In this document: positions 53,836 to 63,096 of the stretch, in pieces | Layout of the letters: every line of letters begins with the position of its first letter | Numbering within the stretch: the stretch's first letter is position 1 | NCBI RefSeq assembly: GCF_000336385.2 | Contig: NZ_HG424448.1 | Coordinates: 1-64,000, forward strand | Origin: Lysobacter antibioticus HS124 | Lineage (GTDB): Bacteria > Pseudomonadota > Gammaproteobacteria > Xanthomonadales > Xanthomonadaceae | Direction of reading: 5' to 3' | DNA length: 64,000 bases | The notes under the pieces: generated by a model | Seen by the model: only the letters and a program-made list of their open reading frames with translations | Databases searched by the model: none | Told to the model about the DNA's origin: nothing | Translations under genes and position numbers: made by a program

Positions 53836-54016
53836 ACGCGGCGCCGTCCGGCGCGGGCCACGCGTTCCATCCGCGGCTCTCGCCCGGCGACTCGGCACGA
53901 GGCGCGCCTGTCGCGCCGCACGACGCCGTCGCCGCAACACCGAGTTGCAGGGCCGGTAGCGCGATTGCCGCGCACTCGTGCGACCCTGCGGGCATCATCC
54001 TGCAGGAATCGCGACC

Positions 54017-54874
54017 ATGACCACGATCATCGCCCCGCGCGTCCACGACCTCGGCGGCTTCCAGGTCCGCCGCGCCGTGCCGTCCATCCAGGCCCGCTCG
54101 ATCGGCCCGTTCGTGTTCGTCGATCACATGGGCCCGGCGCTGTTCGAGCCCGGCCGCGGCATCGACGTGCGCCCGCATCCGCATATCGGCCTGGCCACGG
54201 TGACCTTCCTGTGGGCCGGCTCGATCGGCCATCGCGACAGCCTCGGCAGCGTGCAGGACATCGCTCCCGGCGACGTCAACTGGATGACCGCCGGCCGCGG
54301 CATCGCCCACTCCGAGCGCACCCCGCAAGGCCCGCGCGCCGACGGCCATGCGCTGCACGGCATGCAGACCTGGGTCGCGCTGCCGCGCTCGTTCGAGGAA
54401 ACCGCGCCGGCCTTCCACCACCACCCCGCCGCGACCCTGCCGCAGCAGAGCCGCGACGGCGCCTGGCTGCGCATCGTCGCCGGCCGCGGCTTCGGCGAGG
54501 AATCGCCGGTGCGGGTGTTCGCCGACACCCTCTACGTCGCGATCGATCTCTACCCGGACGCGCAATTGGACATCGAAGACAGCCACGCCGAGCGCGCGCT
54601 GTACCTGCTCGAGGGCGAAGCCCAGCTCGACGGCGCCGATCTGCCGGAAAAACACCTGGTGTTGCTCGAGCCCGGCACCCGTCCGCGGCTGCGCGCCAAA
54701 ACCCCGCTCAAGGCCATGTTGCTGGGCGGCGAACCGCTCGACGGCCCGCGGCACCTGTGGTGGAACTTCGTCTCAAGTTCGCGTGAGCGCATCGAACAGG
54801 CCAAGCTCGACTGGACCGAAGGCCGCTTCGGCCTTATTCCCGGAGAGCATGAGTTCATTCCGTTACCTGAATAG
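54017..54874 (+). CDS. Pirin-family protein, copy 1
   Basis: 285 aa bicupin. Iron-site region RPHPHIGLATVTFLWAGSIG with the HxH pair, then WMTAGRGIAHSERTPQG carrying the third His and nearby Glu; the C-terminal cupin ends HLWWNFVSSSRERIEQAK. Bacterial pirins include quercetin 2,3-dioxygenases, but the natural substrate here is unknown. ATG at 54017 with AGGAA upstream. A second, divergent pirin lies at 57.2-58.1 kb. Confidence 0.92.
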   Translation: MTTIIAPRVHDLGGFQVRRAVPSIQARSIGPFVFVDHMGPALFEPGRGIDVRPHPHIGLATVTFLWAGSIGHRDSLGSVQDIAPGDVNWMTAGRGIAHSERTPQGPRADGHALHGMQTWVALPRSFEETAPAFHHHPAATLPQQSRDGAWLRIVAGRGFGEESPVRVFADTLYVAIDLYPDAQLDIEDSHAERALYLLEGEAQLDGADLPEKHLVLLEPGTRPRLRAKTPLKAMLLGGEPLDGPRHLWWNFVSSSRERIEQAKLDWTEGRFGLIPGEHEFIPLPE

Positions 54875-54973
54875 TGCTTTAACGTTTGTCAACCGACTCG
54901 AACTGAACTAAGGTCACAACCTGCAAAGGCTCTCAACACCGTTTGACCTATTCCAGGTTCAGGGGGACGTGTC

Positions 54974-55450
54974 GTGAAGTCAGGTGGGAAAGGCCAACAC
55001 GCTTGGCCATGGTTGGTTTTGCTCTTCGTCGCCTGCGCCCAGGCGCAGGACCCTGCCGCCGCCGACGGCGGCGCCTGCCCGCAATTGCCCGACGGCACCG
55101 ATCTGCGCTGGGAGTATCGGGCCGGCCCCGATTCGGACTTCTGCCGGGCGATCCGCAACAGCGACGGCAGCGAGGCCTTCGGCCTTTACATCGCCGCCAA
55201 GTCGCCGTTCGAACCGCGCCGCGGCGACCGCGCCGAGGCCGGCTCCATCGACGGCCGTTCCATGCATTGGTACCGCGGCGAACTGGCCGGCAAGCCCAAT
55301 GTCCAGGTGCGCGAAACGCTGATCGACGTCGGCAACGGCAAGCTCGCGCACATCTGGCTGCAGGCGAACTCGTCGGAACAGCTCAAGGAGGCGCTCGGCC
55401 AAGCCGAGGGGCTGCGATTTTCCTCGGCCCGACTGAGCAGCGCCCGCTGA
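54974..55450 (+). CDS. Exported protein of unknown function
   Basis: 158 aa from GTG at 54974. Signal peptide about 1-24 (AWPWLVLLFVACAQAQ). The mature part has two Cys (GACPQLPDG and DFCRAIRNS) and LRWEYRAGPDSDFCRAIR, HWYRGELAGKPNVQVRETLI, HIWLQANSSEQLKEAL. No family recognised, but the composition and codon use are those of a real gene. It lies 99 bases after pirin 1. Confidence 0.7.
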   Translation: MKSGGKGQHAWPWLVLLFVACAQAQDPAAADGGACPQLPDGTDLRWEYRAGPDSDFCRAIRNSDGSEAFGLYIAAKSPFEPRRGDRAEAGSIDGRSMHWYRGELAGKPNVQVRETLIDVGNGKLAHIWLQANSSEQLKEALGQAEGLRFSSARLSSAR

Positions 55451-55668
55451 CCTCACCCGCTGTGCACACGCGACGCGGCAATTTTGCCGCGCTCGCGCGC
55501 GGCGTCGCATTCGGCACACTTTTGTGACCGGTTGCTCATTTTCACGTTATCCGCCAGCATGAGAATCGACTCGGCTGAATGGGGTCGCGACGCGTCGTTC
55601 CCCGCCTAAACGGGACAACCGTCCGATCCCCTGCCGAGGGCAAGTCCCATCACTCGGAGGAAAACGAC

Positions 55669-56379
55669 ATGATCAAGCGACTCGGTGCGGAGTTCATCGG
55701 AACGTTCTGGCTGGTACTCGGCGGTTGCGGCAGCGCGGTGCTGGCGGCGAACTTCGGCGGTGCCGGCAATCCGCTCGGCATCGGCCTGCTCGGCGTGTCG
55801 CTGGCCTTCGGCCTGACCGTACTGACCGGTGCCTATGCGCTCGGCCACATTTCCGGCGGCCACTTCAATCCCGCGGTCAGTTTCGGCCTGTGGGCCGGCG
55901 GCCGCTTCCCGGCCAAGGACCTGGTGCCCTATATCGTCGCCCAGGTCGTCGGCGCGATCCTCGCCGGTTTCGTCCTGCTGCAGATCGCCGGCGGCACCGC
56001 CGGTTTCGCGATCGACCCGACCGCGGCCGGCACCTTCGCCAGCAACGGCTACGACGTGATGTCGCCGGGCGGCTACTCGATGCACGCCGCGTTCCTGACC
56101 GAAGTGGTCATGACCGCGATGTTCCTGGTGATCATCCTCGGCGCCACCCACCGCAACGCGCCGGCCGGTTTCGCCCCGATCGCGATCGGCCTGGGCCTGA
56201 CCCTGATCCACCTGATCAGCATTCCGGTCACCAACACCTCCGTGAACCCGGCCCGATCCACCGGCGTGGCGCTGTTCGCCGGCCCGGCCGCGATCGGCCA
56301 GCTGTGGCTGTTCTGGGTTGCGCCCATTCTCGGCGGCCTGCTCGGCGGCGCGATCTACCGCTGGCTCGGCAAGGACTGA
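55669..56379 (+). CDS. aqpZ: Aquaporin Z
   Basis: 236 aa, six TM helices and two half-helices with the NPA boxes [12 protein letters not shown] and [11 protein letters not shown]. The pore signature His in TM5 region and the Arg after the second NPA (NPARS) fit a water-selective AqpZ rather than a glycerol facilitator. The start GCGACTCGG..., [20 protein letters not shown], is typical. GGAGG eight bases before the ATG at 55669. Monocistronic, with its own terminator. Confidence 0.97.
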   Translation: MIKRLGAEFIGTFWLVLGGCGSAVLAANFGGAGNPLGIGLLGVSLAFGLTVLTGAYALGHISGGHFNPAVSFGLWAGGRFPAKDLVPYIVAQVVGAILAGFVLLQIAGGTAGFAIDPTAAGTFASNGYDVMSPGGYSMHAAFLTEVVMTAMFLVIILGATHRNAPAGFAPIAIGLGLTLIHLISIPVTNTSVNPARSTGVALFAGPAAIGQLWLFWVAPILGGLLGGAIYRWLGKD

Positions 56380-56400
56380 AGCGGTCCGCATCGGGGTACG

Positions 56401-56429
56401 AAAAAGCCGCGCGAAAGCGCGGCTTTTTC
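56401..56429. terminator. Bidirectional terminator after aqpZ
   Basis: AAAAAGCCGCGC-GAAA-GCGCGGCTTTTT: 12-bp stem, GNRA-type GAAA loop, T-run on both strands, 21 bases after the aqpZ stop. Confidence 0.93.
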
Positions 56430-56679
56430 GTTGCCGGAGCGCGCCATCGGCACGCGCGGTCCGGCGCCGCATCCGCGGCTTCGCGGCGGCGTCCTCGACC
56501 GCGCAGGTACCGGCGCAAGCAGGAATCCATTCCGACCCGCAGGCCGCGCTCGCCGCATGGCTGGGCCTCGCGCGGCGCAACGGCGCCTGCGGACGGGCGA
56601 AGCGGAATGGACTCCGGCTTGCGCCGGCAGGCCGGAACTCAACGGCGCCCTGCGGCGTCGGCCCCGGCCGGCGGATGCG

Positions 56680-56928
56680 TCAGGCGCCGACGGCCTGCTG
56701 CGCCAGGTCCACCGCGTTCTGCTGCAGCTGCGTCTTCAGCCGGCCGGCGGCCAGGCCATCGGCGCTTTCGAGCATCTGGTACGCCGCCTGCAATTGCTTG
56801 ATGCCGCGCGGCGGCACTTTCTTGAGCTTGCCGCCGACGATGACGAAACCGCCCGCGCCGGCGGCGACGCCGGCGGAAACGAAGGTGGCGACGATGGTGA
56901 ATTGCTTGGGATCGATTCGGGTGGCCAT
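56680..56928 (-). CDS. Small membrane protein of unknown function
   Basis: 82 aa from ATG at 56928. Residues about 8-33 (FTIVATFVSAGVAAGAGGFV) form one Gly/Ala-rich hydrophobic segment, followed by a basic KLKKVPPRG and a helical, charged tail AAYQMLESADGLAAGRLKTQ ending QQNAVDLAQQAVGA. No family recognised. Bases 56929-57215 carry nothing else I can support. Confidence 0.55.
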   Translation of the reverse strand: MATRIDPKQFTIVATFVSAGVAAGAGGFVIVGGKLKKVPPRGIKQLQAAYQMLESADGLAAGRLKTQLQQNAVDLAQQAVGA

Positions 56929-57215
56929 TGACGGTTGCTCCATGCGGGCGCGGCGGGCCGCGCGTCATCGCAGTCGCTCCGGCCGACGCCGCCGCGCTGC
57001 GTTCCATACTCGATCAACGCGCGGGACCGCAGCGGTCGGCCATTGCAACAGTGCAACCGCGCGCCGGCGACCGACCGGCAGCGTCCTTCCGCCGTGGCTG
57101 CAGGCCGGGGCCGCGCTCGCGCGCAGCCCTTCGCAGAGCGCCGCCCGGCGTCCATGCCGCGACGGTTCGACTCAGAACTCGCCTCTCAGACCTTCCCTTC
57201 TCGGAACTGGCCTTC

Positions 57216-58076
57216 TCAGAACTTGCCTTCCTGGAAGTCGACGAAGGCCTGCATGAGCTCTTGCTTGGTGTTCATCACGAACGGGCCGTAACGCGCCACC
57301 GGCTCGCGCAGCGGCCGCCCGGCGACCACGATCAGGCGCGTATCCGGCTGCAATGCGCGCAAGCGCAGACGGCTGCCGCCGGCCAACACCGCCAACTCCT
57401 GCGCCTGCACCGTGCGCGCATCCTCGCCTTCGCCGATCGCCGCTTCGCCCTCGTAAACATAGGCGAAAGCGTTATGGCCCTCGGGCAGGTCGTATTCCCA
57501 GGCGGCGCCGTCGGCGAGCGCGACATCGAGATAGACCGGATCGGTGGCCGGCTGCGCGATCGGGCCGCGCAGATCGCCGAGGCGGCCGGCGATCAGCTTG
57601 ACCTGCACGCCCTGCGCCGGCGCCAGCTGCACGATGCGATCGGGTGCGAACTCCTGGTACTTGGGCTCGGTCATCTTTTCGCGCGCCGGCAGGTTCACCC
57701 ACAGCTGGAAACCGCGCATGCGGCCCTGCTCCTGTTCGGGCATCTCCGAATGCACCAGGCCGCGGCCGGCGGTCATCCACTGCACGCTGCCGGGCACCAG
57801 CACGCCTTCGTTGCCGTGGTTGTCGCGATGGCGCATGCGCCCGTCGAGCATGTAGGTGACGGTCTCGAAGCCGCGGTGGGGATGCTCGGGGAAACCGGCG
57901 AGGTAGTCCTCCGGCCGATCGGTGCCGAATTCGTCGAGCAGCAGGAACGGGTCCAGATCGGGCAGCTGCGGGCCGCCGATGACCCGGGTCAGGCGCACGC
58001 CGGCGCCGTCCGAGGTGGGCTGGCCGCGCAGCTTGCGGCCGACGCGGGCGTAAGCGGTAGAGGTGGCGGGGGCCAT
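57216..58076 (-). CDS. Pirin-family protein, copy 2
   Basis: 286 aa bicupin of the long quercetinase-like branch. FPEHPHRGFETVTYMLDGRM carries the HxH iron site, then WMTAGRGLVHSEMPEQ; the C-terminal YGPFVMNTKQELMQAFVDFQ is the family's typical end. ATG at 58076 chosen because GGAG lies six bases upstream; a GTG at 58097 would add seven residues. Only distantly similar to copy 1. The 58077-58372 gap includes an AT-rich stretch near 58130-58190 (AATTACAAATAAAGAACAAT), the likely promoter, and no gene. Confidence 0.93.
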   Translation of the reverse strand: MAPATSTAYARVGRKLRGQPTSDGAGVRLTRVIGGPQLPDLDPFLLLDEFGTDRPEDYLAGFPEHPHRGFETVTYMLDGRMRHRDNHGNEGVLVPGSVQWMTAGRGLVHSEMPEQEQGRMRGFQLWVNLPAREKMTEPKYQEFAPDRIVQLAPAQGVQVKLIAGRLGDLRGPIAQPATDPVYLDVALADGAAWEYDLPEGHNAFAYVYEGEAAIGEGEDARTVQAQELAVLAGGSRLRLRALQPDTRLIVVAGRPLREPVARYGPFVMNTKQELMQAFVDFQEGKF

Positions 58077-58372
58077 GGGACGCTCCAGATTCGACACGCC
58101 GGATCGGCGATGGCGGCCAGGATGTCACGACAAATTCAGAACAATACCGCCAAAACTGCAATCATCAATTACAAATAAAGAACAATTGTCTTGCAGGAGG
58201 CAGGCTAAGCCGTGGCAGCCGCAGCGATGCCGGCGCTGCGTTCACGATGGAGCCAGCGGCAGGCGCGAGGCAAAGCCCGGCGATGCGAGATTCGGCTGTG
58301 ACGCTTACGCCCCGTTCCCTTCGGTTGTCGCCGCTTGCGCCGCTTCCATGGGGAGCCGGGCGTCGCCGGGGC

Positions 58373-58972
58373 TCAGCGCTGCGGCTTGCGGTAAACGTAG
58401 ACCGTCGCCGGCGGCACGTTGCGCAGCACGAATTCGCCGCGGCGCACCTGCAGCCCGAGTCCGCGCGCCACCGCTTCGGCGACCGGCGCGCTCGGGCCGT
58501 AGGTGAACTGCACGAACACCCCGTCCTCGCGCAGGCATTCGAACGCGGCGGCAAGGATGTCGCGCTGCAGCGGATGCGGCATCGTCAACAGGCCCAGGCC
58601 GGACACGATCGCATCGGCCGGCCCGTCTTCCAGATAGCCCTGCTCGCGCGCCAGCGCCGGCAGCATGCGCGCGTCGCCGAGCAGCACCGGCACGCGCGGG
58701 AAACGCAGCTGCAGGTGCGCGTGCAGCTCTTCGTTGAGTTCCAGCACCAGCAGATCGCGCTCCTGGATGCCGGCGCCGAGCAAGGCGCGGGTGATCGCGC
58801 CGGTGCCGCCGCCGAGTTCGATCACCCGCCGCGCTTCGTCGGGCAGCTCGGCGATCATCGCCGCCGCCAGTTCGGCGCTGGACGGCGCCACCGCAGCGAC
58901 GCGCAAAGGGTTCTTCAGCCATTGGCGGAAGAACGTCCAGGCACCGGGCTTGCGGACGGACTTCATCGGCAA
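58373..58972 (-). CDS. SAM-dependent methyltransferase, PmtA/KsgA-like
   Basis: 199 aa class I methyltransferase. N-terminus FRQWLKNPLRVAAVAPSSAELA and SAM motif I VIELGGGTGAITRALL match phospholipid N-methyltransferase-like proteins (PmtA family); LLVLELNEELHAHLQLRFP holds the acidic ribose contact; SGLGLLTMPHPLQRDIL follows. The substrate may be phosphatidylethanolamine or an unknown small molecule. It lies about 50 bases after rlmKL on the same strand. Confidence 0.82.
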   Translation of the reverse strand: MPMKSVRKPGAWTFFRQWLKNPLRVAAVAPSSAELAAAMIAELPDEARRVIELGGGTGAITRALLGAGIQERDLLVLELNEELHAHLQLRFPRVPVLLGDARMLPALAREQGYLEDGPADAIVSGLGLLTMPHPLQRDILAAAFECLREDGVFVQFTYGPSAPVAEAVARGLGLQVRRGEFVLRNVPPATVYVYRKPQR

Positions 58973-59021
58973 GCCTCGGCCGCGCCGCGGCCGGCGGAAC
59001 GAAAAGACGAATGCGACGGCA

Positions 59022-61193
59022 TCAACGCGGCTCCAGGCGCCAGCAACGGTGGATCCGGGCGTCGCGGGCGAAATCCGGCGGAATGGTCGCGGCGCTGATC
59101 TCTTCGCAGCGGGCGAACTGCGCCACCGCTTCGTCGTCGAAGCGGAAACGGCGGAAGTTGTTGGAGAAATACAGCACGCCGTTGTCGGCCAGGCGCGCGA
59201 CCGCCGCGCGCGACAGGCGCACGTGCTCGCGCTGAATGTCGAAGTCGTCGGCGCGGGCCGAATTGGAGAAGGTCGGCGGGTCGCAGAAGATCAAGTCGTA
59301 GCGGCCGCGGTCGGCTTCCAGCCATTGCATCGCATCGGCCTGCACCAAGCGGTGTTGCGGGCCGGCGATGCCATTTTCGCGCAGGTTGTCCGCGCACCAC
59401 TGCAGGTAGGTCGCCGACAGGTCGACCGTGGTGGTTTCCGCGGCACCGCCGACCGCCGCCTGCACGGTCGCCGCGCCGGTATAGGCGAACAGGTTGAGGA
59501 ACCGGCGTCCGCGCGCCTCGCCGGCGATGCGCAGACGCATCGGCCGGTGATCGAGGAACAGGCCGGTGTCGAGATAGTCGAACGGATTCACCCGCAGCCG
59601 CGCCGCGCCTTCGCGCACCGCCACGAACTCGCCGCGCTGGTCGAACTGGCCGTACTTGCTGCCGCCCTTGCCGCGGGCGCGGGTCTTCAACGCGATCCGT
59701 TCGCGCGGCACCGCGAACACCTCGCGCGCGGCCGCCAGCAGCTCGTTCCAGCGCCGGCGCTGGTCGGCCTCGGGAATCGTCGCCGGCGCCGCATACTCCT
59801 GAACGTGCAGATAAGTGCGCGGCTCGGCTTCGTCGCTGGCGTAGACGTCGATCGCGGCGGCGTACTCCGGCAGGTCCGCGTCGTAGGCGCGGTAGCAGGT
59901 CACGCCTTCGCGCTCGCGCCAGGACTTGAGCTTGCGCAGGTTCTTGCGCAAGCGGTTGGCGACCATCTGCGCGCCTTCGCTGAGCGGCGCAGGTGCGGCG
60001 TCCTCGGCCTGCGCGCGCTGCTCGGCATGGCCGATGCGGGCGATCGGATCGCAAACGATCAGCGCGCATTCGATCGCGCCGTTGAAGATCTGGTACTTCT
60101 TGCTGGCGCGCAGGCCGGTGGCCTGGGCCAGCCCGGCGTCGCCGCACAACAGACTGGCGCGCCAAGACGGCACCAGCCGCTTGAGCGCGTCGCCGAGGGC
60201 GCGGTAGAGCGCGGGGTCGGCCGCGAGACGGGCGTCGTAAGGCGGATTGCAGACCGCGACTCCCGGCGCAGCGCCGGCGTCGATCGGCAAGGCCTGCAAT
60301 TGCGCGACATCGGCGACTTGCCAATGGATCAGGCCGGACAGGCCCGCCATCGCCTCGTTTTCGCGCGCGGCCCGGATCGCGTGCGGGTCCAGGTCGCTGC
60401 CAGCGAATGCGGGCCGCAGCGCGGCCAAACCGGCGCTTTCGCGCGTCCTCGCCTCGTCGCACAGGGCGCGCCAGCCGGCGAAGTCGAAGCCGCGCCAGCG
60501 CGTGGGCGGCAGCAAGCCGTGGCGCTGCAGGCCCGGCGCGACGTCGGCGGCCATCAGCGCGCCTTCGATCAGCAGGGTGCCGCTGCCGCACATCGGGTCG
60601 AACAGCGCGCCGCCCTCGGCGTAGACCTTCGGCCATTGGCCGCGCAACAGCACCGCCGCGGCCAGGTTTTCCTTGAGCGGCGCTTCGCCCTGCTTTTGCC
60701 GCCAGCCGCGCCGGTGCAGCGGGCCGCCGCCGAGATCCACCGAAAGGATGGCGCGCCCCTTGCGCAGGACCAGGTTCAGGCGCAGGTCCGGAGTCTCGGT
60801 ATCGACGTCGGGGCGCGCGCCGGTGCGCGCGCGCAAGGTGTCGACCACCGCGTCCTTGACCCGTTGCGCGGCGTAGCGCGCATGGGTGATCGCGTCGCCG
60901 GAGACATGCGCGTCCACCGCCAGGGTGTGCACGCTCTCCAGGTGTTCGGTCCAATCGACCGCAGCCACGCCGCGATACAGCGCGTGCTCGTCGGCGCAGT
61001 CGAATTCGGCGATCGGCCACAGCACCCGGCTGGCCAGGCGCGACCACAGCACCGCGCGCTGCGCGTCGGCGAGCGTGCCTTCGACGTTGGCGCCGGCGGT
61101 GGCGGCGGTGGCGCGACGGCAGCCCAGCGCGACCAGTTCGTCGGCCAACAGGTATTCCAGGCCCTTGCCGCAGCTGGCGTAGAACTTTTTCAT
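59022..61193 (-). CDS. rlmL: 23S rRNA methyltransferase RlmKL (bifunctional m2G2445/m7G2069)
   Basis: 723 aa fusion. N-terminal THUMP plus RlmL methylase: [49 protein letters not shown]-terminal RlmK methylase from about 440: [55 protein letters not shown]. Both active-site NPPY and DPPTF motifs are intact, so both guanine methylations (N2 of G2445, N7 of G2069) are expected. The ATG overlaps the stop of the upstream hydrolase gene (ATGA). Confidence 0.97.
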   Translation of the reverse strand: MKKFYASCGKGLEYLLADELVALGCRRATAATAGANVEGTLADAQRAVLWSRLASRVLWPIAEFDCADEHALYRGVAAVDWTEHLESVHTLAVDAHVSGDAITHARYAAQRVKDAVVDTLRARTGARPDVDTETPDLRLNLVLRKGRAILSVDLGGGPLHRRGWRQKQGEAPLKENLAAAVLLRGQWPKVYAEGGALFDPMCGSGTLLIEGALMAADVAPGLQRHGLLPPTRWRGFDFAGWRALCDEARTRESAGLAALRPAFAGSDLDPHAIRAARENEAMAGLSGLIHWQVADVAQLQALPIDAGAAPGVAVCNPPYDARLAADPALYRALGDALKRLVPSWRASLLCGDAGLAQATGLRASKKYQIFNGAIECALIVCDPIARIGHAEQRAQAEDAAPAPLSEGAQMVANRLRKNLRKLKSWREREGVTCYRAYDADLPEYAAAIDVYASDEAEPRTYLHVQEYAAPATIPEADQRRRWNELLAAAREVFAVPRERIALKTRARGKGGSKYGQFDQRGEFVAVREGAARLRVNPFDYLDTGLFLDHRPMRLRIAGEARGRRFLNLFAYTGAATVQAAVGGAAETTTVDLSATYLQWCADNLRENGIAGPQHRLVQADAMQWLEADRGRYDLIFCDPPTFSNSARADDFDIQREHVRLSRAAVARLADNGVLYFSNNFRRFRFDDEAVAQFARCEEISAATIPPDFARDARIHRCWRLEPR

Positions 61194-61735
61194 GCCGCGA
61201 CCCCGCTCACCCGCTCGAGCAAGCGCGCGAACGCCTCGGCGCCGGCGTCGACGTGCGCCGACAGGCGATGGCTGTCGTCGACCAGCAGCAGGCGTGCGCG
61301 ACGCGGCTGCGCCCAGGCGACCACGTCGGCGGCCGGAATCAATTCGTCGTCCCAGCCATGCACGATGCTGAGCGGCACCGGCGCGGCGTCCAGCGCCGGC
61401 GCCGGGCCCATCGCGGTCGGCGGCGAGAGCAGGAACAAGCCGGCCACCGGCACCTGCAGCGAGACCCGCGCCGAGATGTAGGCGCCCAGGCTCGATCCGG
61501 CCAGCAACAGCGGCCCGCGCGTGGCGGCGGCGCGGGCCAGCTCCAACAGGCGCTGCTGGCGCGCCATGACGTCGCCGAGCGAGCTGACCTCGCGCTTGGC
61601 GTCCAGATCGGTGTAGTCCGGGCGCTCGTGGCTCCAGCCGTAGCGTTGCGCGATCTCGGCCAAGGCGGTGACCTTGGTCGCGTCGGGGCCGCTCTCGAAG
61701 CCGTGAGAGAGAATGCAGTGTCCGGTAATGCCCAT
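61190..61735 (-). CDS. Alpha/beta hydrolase, YqiA/UPF0227-like esterase
   Basis: 181 aa small alpha/beta hydrolase. Oxyanion HG motif [12 protein letters not shown], nucleophile Ser82 in [13 protein letters not shown], acid Asp129/130 in [11 protein letters not shown], His156 in [10 protein letters not shown]. Complete triad; likely a cytoplasmic esterase or thioesterase with unknown substrate. ATG at 61735 gives the compact family length; a longer reading adds an unconserved basic leader. Overlaps rlmKL by 4 bases. Confidence 0.85.
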   Translation of the reverse strand: MGITGHCILSHGFESGPDATKVTALAEIAQRYGWSHERPDYTDLDAKREVSSLGDVMARQQRLLELARAAATRGPLLLAGSSLGAYISARVSLQVPVAGLFLLSPPTAMGPAPALDAAPVPLSIVHGWDDELIPAADVVAWAQPRRARLLLVDDSHRLSAHVDAGAEAFARLLERVSGVAA

Positions 61736-61802
61736 CGATCCGATCTGGTTAAGTGGTTTCAATTCGCCGCGCCTCGGGCGCGGACGGCGCGCCGGGGCGC
61801 CG

Positions 61803-62303
61803 TCAGGCGTCCGCCGGCACCAACGCATCGCCGCGGCGGATGCGCCCGCCTTCGATCACCCGCGCGCACACGCCGCCGTGGCCGCGCATCGCGTTGAAGC
61901 CGCCCGGGCCCAGCGCCGCTTCCATCATCGAGCACGGATCGCAGGATTCGGTCCACTCCAGCAGCGCCTCGCCGAGGCGGAAGCGGCGGTCCTTGAGTGC
62001 GATCAGCGGCAGGCCGGAAATCACGATATTGCGCCGCAAGAGCGCGGGCTCGACCGCATCGCGGCCGGCCAGTGCGGCGATCGCCGGCAGGTGCTCGGCC
62101 TGGATCAGGGTGATCCCGCGCTTGCCGCTGCCGCCCTTGTAGCGGTCGCCGTCGAGGCCGCCGCCGGCCGAGGCGATCGCCTCGTCCAATGCCTGCATGG
62201 TGACGCCACGCGCCGGGCGCACGCCGATCCACTCGACCCGGCCGGGTCGCGGCAGCGTGGCCATCAGTTTTCCGAGCGCGGAGTCGGCGGGCGGCAGGGT
62301 CAT
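61803..62303 (-). CDS. MOSC-domain protein
   Basis: 166 aa. The MOSC core shows LDGDRYKGGSGKRGITLIQA (about 53-72), LLRRNIVISGLP and TESCDPCSMMEAALG with the conserved Cys that binds a sulfur or molybdenum centre, then MRGHGGVCARVIEGG. YiiM/YuaD-like stand-alone MOSC proteins serve in molybdenum-cofactor-linked detoxification of N-hydroxylated compounds. ATG at 62303, divergent from the amidase gene 40 bases away. Confidence 0.9.
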   Translation of the reverse strand: MTLPPADSALGKLMATLPRPGRVEWIGVRPARGVTMQALDEAIASAGGGLDGDRYKGGSGKRGITLIQAEHLPAIAALAGRDAVEPALLRRNIVISGLPLIALKDRRFRLGEALLEWTESCDPCSMMEAALGPGGFNAMRGHGGVCARVIEGGRIRRGDALVPADA

Positions 62304-62343
62304 GGCGGGCTCCGTGGGAAAGCGAATGGTAGCATCCGGGCCC

Positions 62344-62916
62344 ATGCCGCCCCTGAACCTGCCGCCGGACATCCTCGTCCAGCCCCTGCCCTACGAAGCC
62401 CGCCTGGAAGCGCGCGACCCCGGCGCGATCGACCTGGCGGTGATCCACTGCACCGAACTGCCGGACCTGGCGACCGCGCGCGAATACGGCGAACGCGAGC
62501 TGTACCCGGCCTCGGGCACCGGCAACAGCGGCCATTACTACCTCGACCGCGACGGCCGCATCCTGCGCTACGTCGCCGAGGACCGCATCGCCCACCACGT
62601 GCGCGGCTACAACCCGCGCTCGGTCGGCATCGAACTGGTCAACACCGGGCGCTATCCGCATTGGCTGGACTCGCGCCATCAGGCGATGGACGAGGACTAC
62701 CCGCCGGCGCAGATCCAGGCCCTGATCGCCCTGCTCGCCGACCTGCGCACGCGCCTGCCCGGCCTGCGCTACATCGCCGGCCACGAAGACCTGGACACGG
62801 CCCGGGTCGCGGCCAGCGACGACGCTTCGGTCGAAGTCGCGCGCAAACGCGATCCGGGTCCGCGTTTCCCTTGGCCGCAGGTGCTGGCCGCCTGCGGGCT
62901 GCAACGCCTGCCCTGA
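62344..62916 (+). CDS. N-acetylmuramoyl-L-alanine amidase, AmpD family
   Basis: 190 aa Amidase_2 domain without signal peptide. Zn ligand His35 in LAVIHCTELPDLA, HYYLDRDGRILRYV, VGIELVNTGRYPHW and the C-terminal AGHEDLDTARVAASDDASVE plus KRDPGPRFPW carrying the His and Asp of the zinc site. Lack of a signal suggests the cytoplasmic AmpD role in recycling anhydro-muropeptides, which ties to beta-lactamase induction in relatives. The insert DTARVAASDDASVEVARKR is longer than in enterobacterial AmpD. Confidence 0.9.
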   Translation: MPPLNLPPDILVQPLPYEARLEARDPGAIDLAVIHCTELPDLATAREYGERELYPASGTGNSGHYYLDRDGRILRYVAEDRIAHHVRGYNPRSVGIELVNTGRYPHWLDSRHQAMDEDYPPAQIQALIALLADLRTRLPGLRYIAGHEDLDTARVAASDDASVEVARKRDPGPRFPWPQVLAACGLQRLP

Positions 62917-63096
62917 GCGACCGCGCGGCCGGCCTTGCGACCGCCCCCCCGCTTTGACGCGACGAAACCGCGGTCTCGTTCTCGCCCTGCGATCCGGCCC
63001 CGCTCGATACTGGGCCCACGCCGGCAGGAGTGCGCCGGCGCCAGCGCCAGCCTCGGCGGCGCGCATTCTCCCCGCAGGATCAAGGACGCCCTCACC

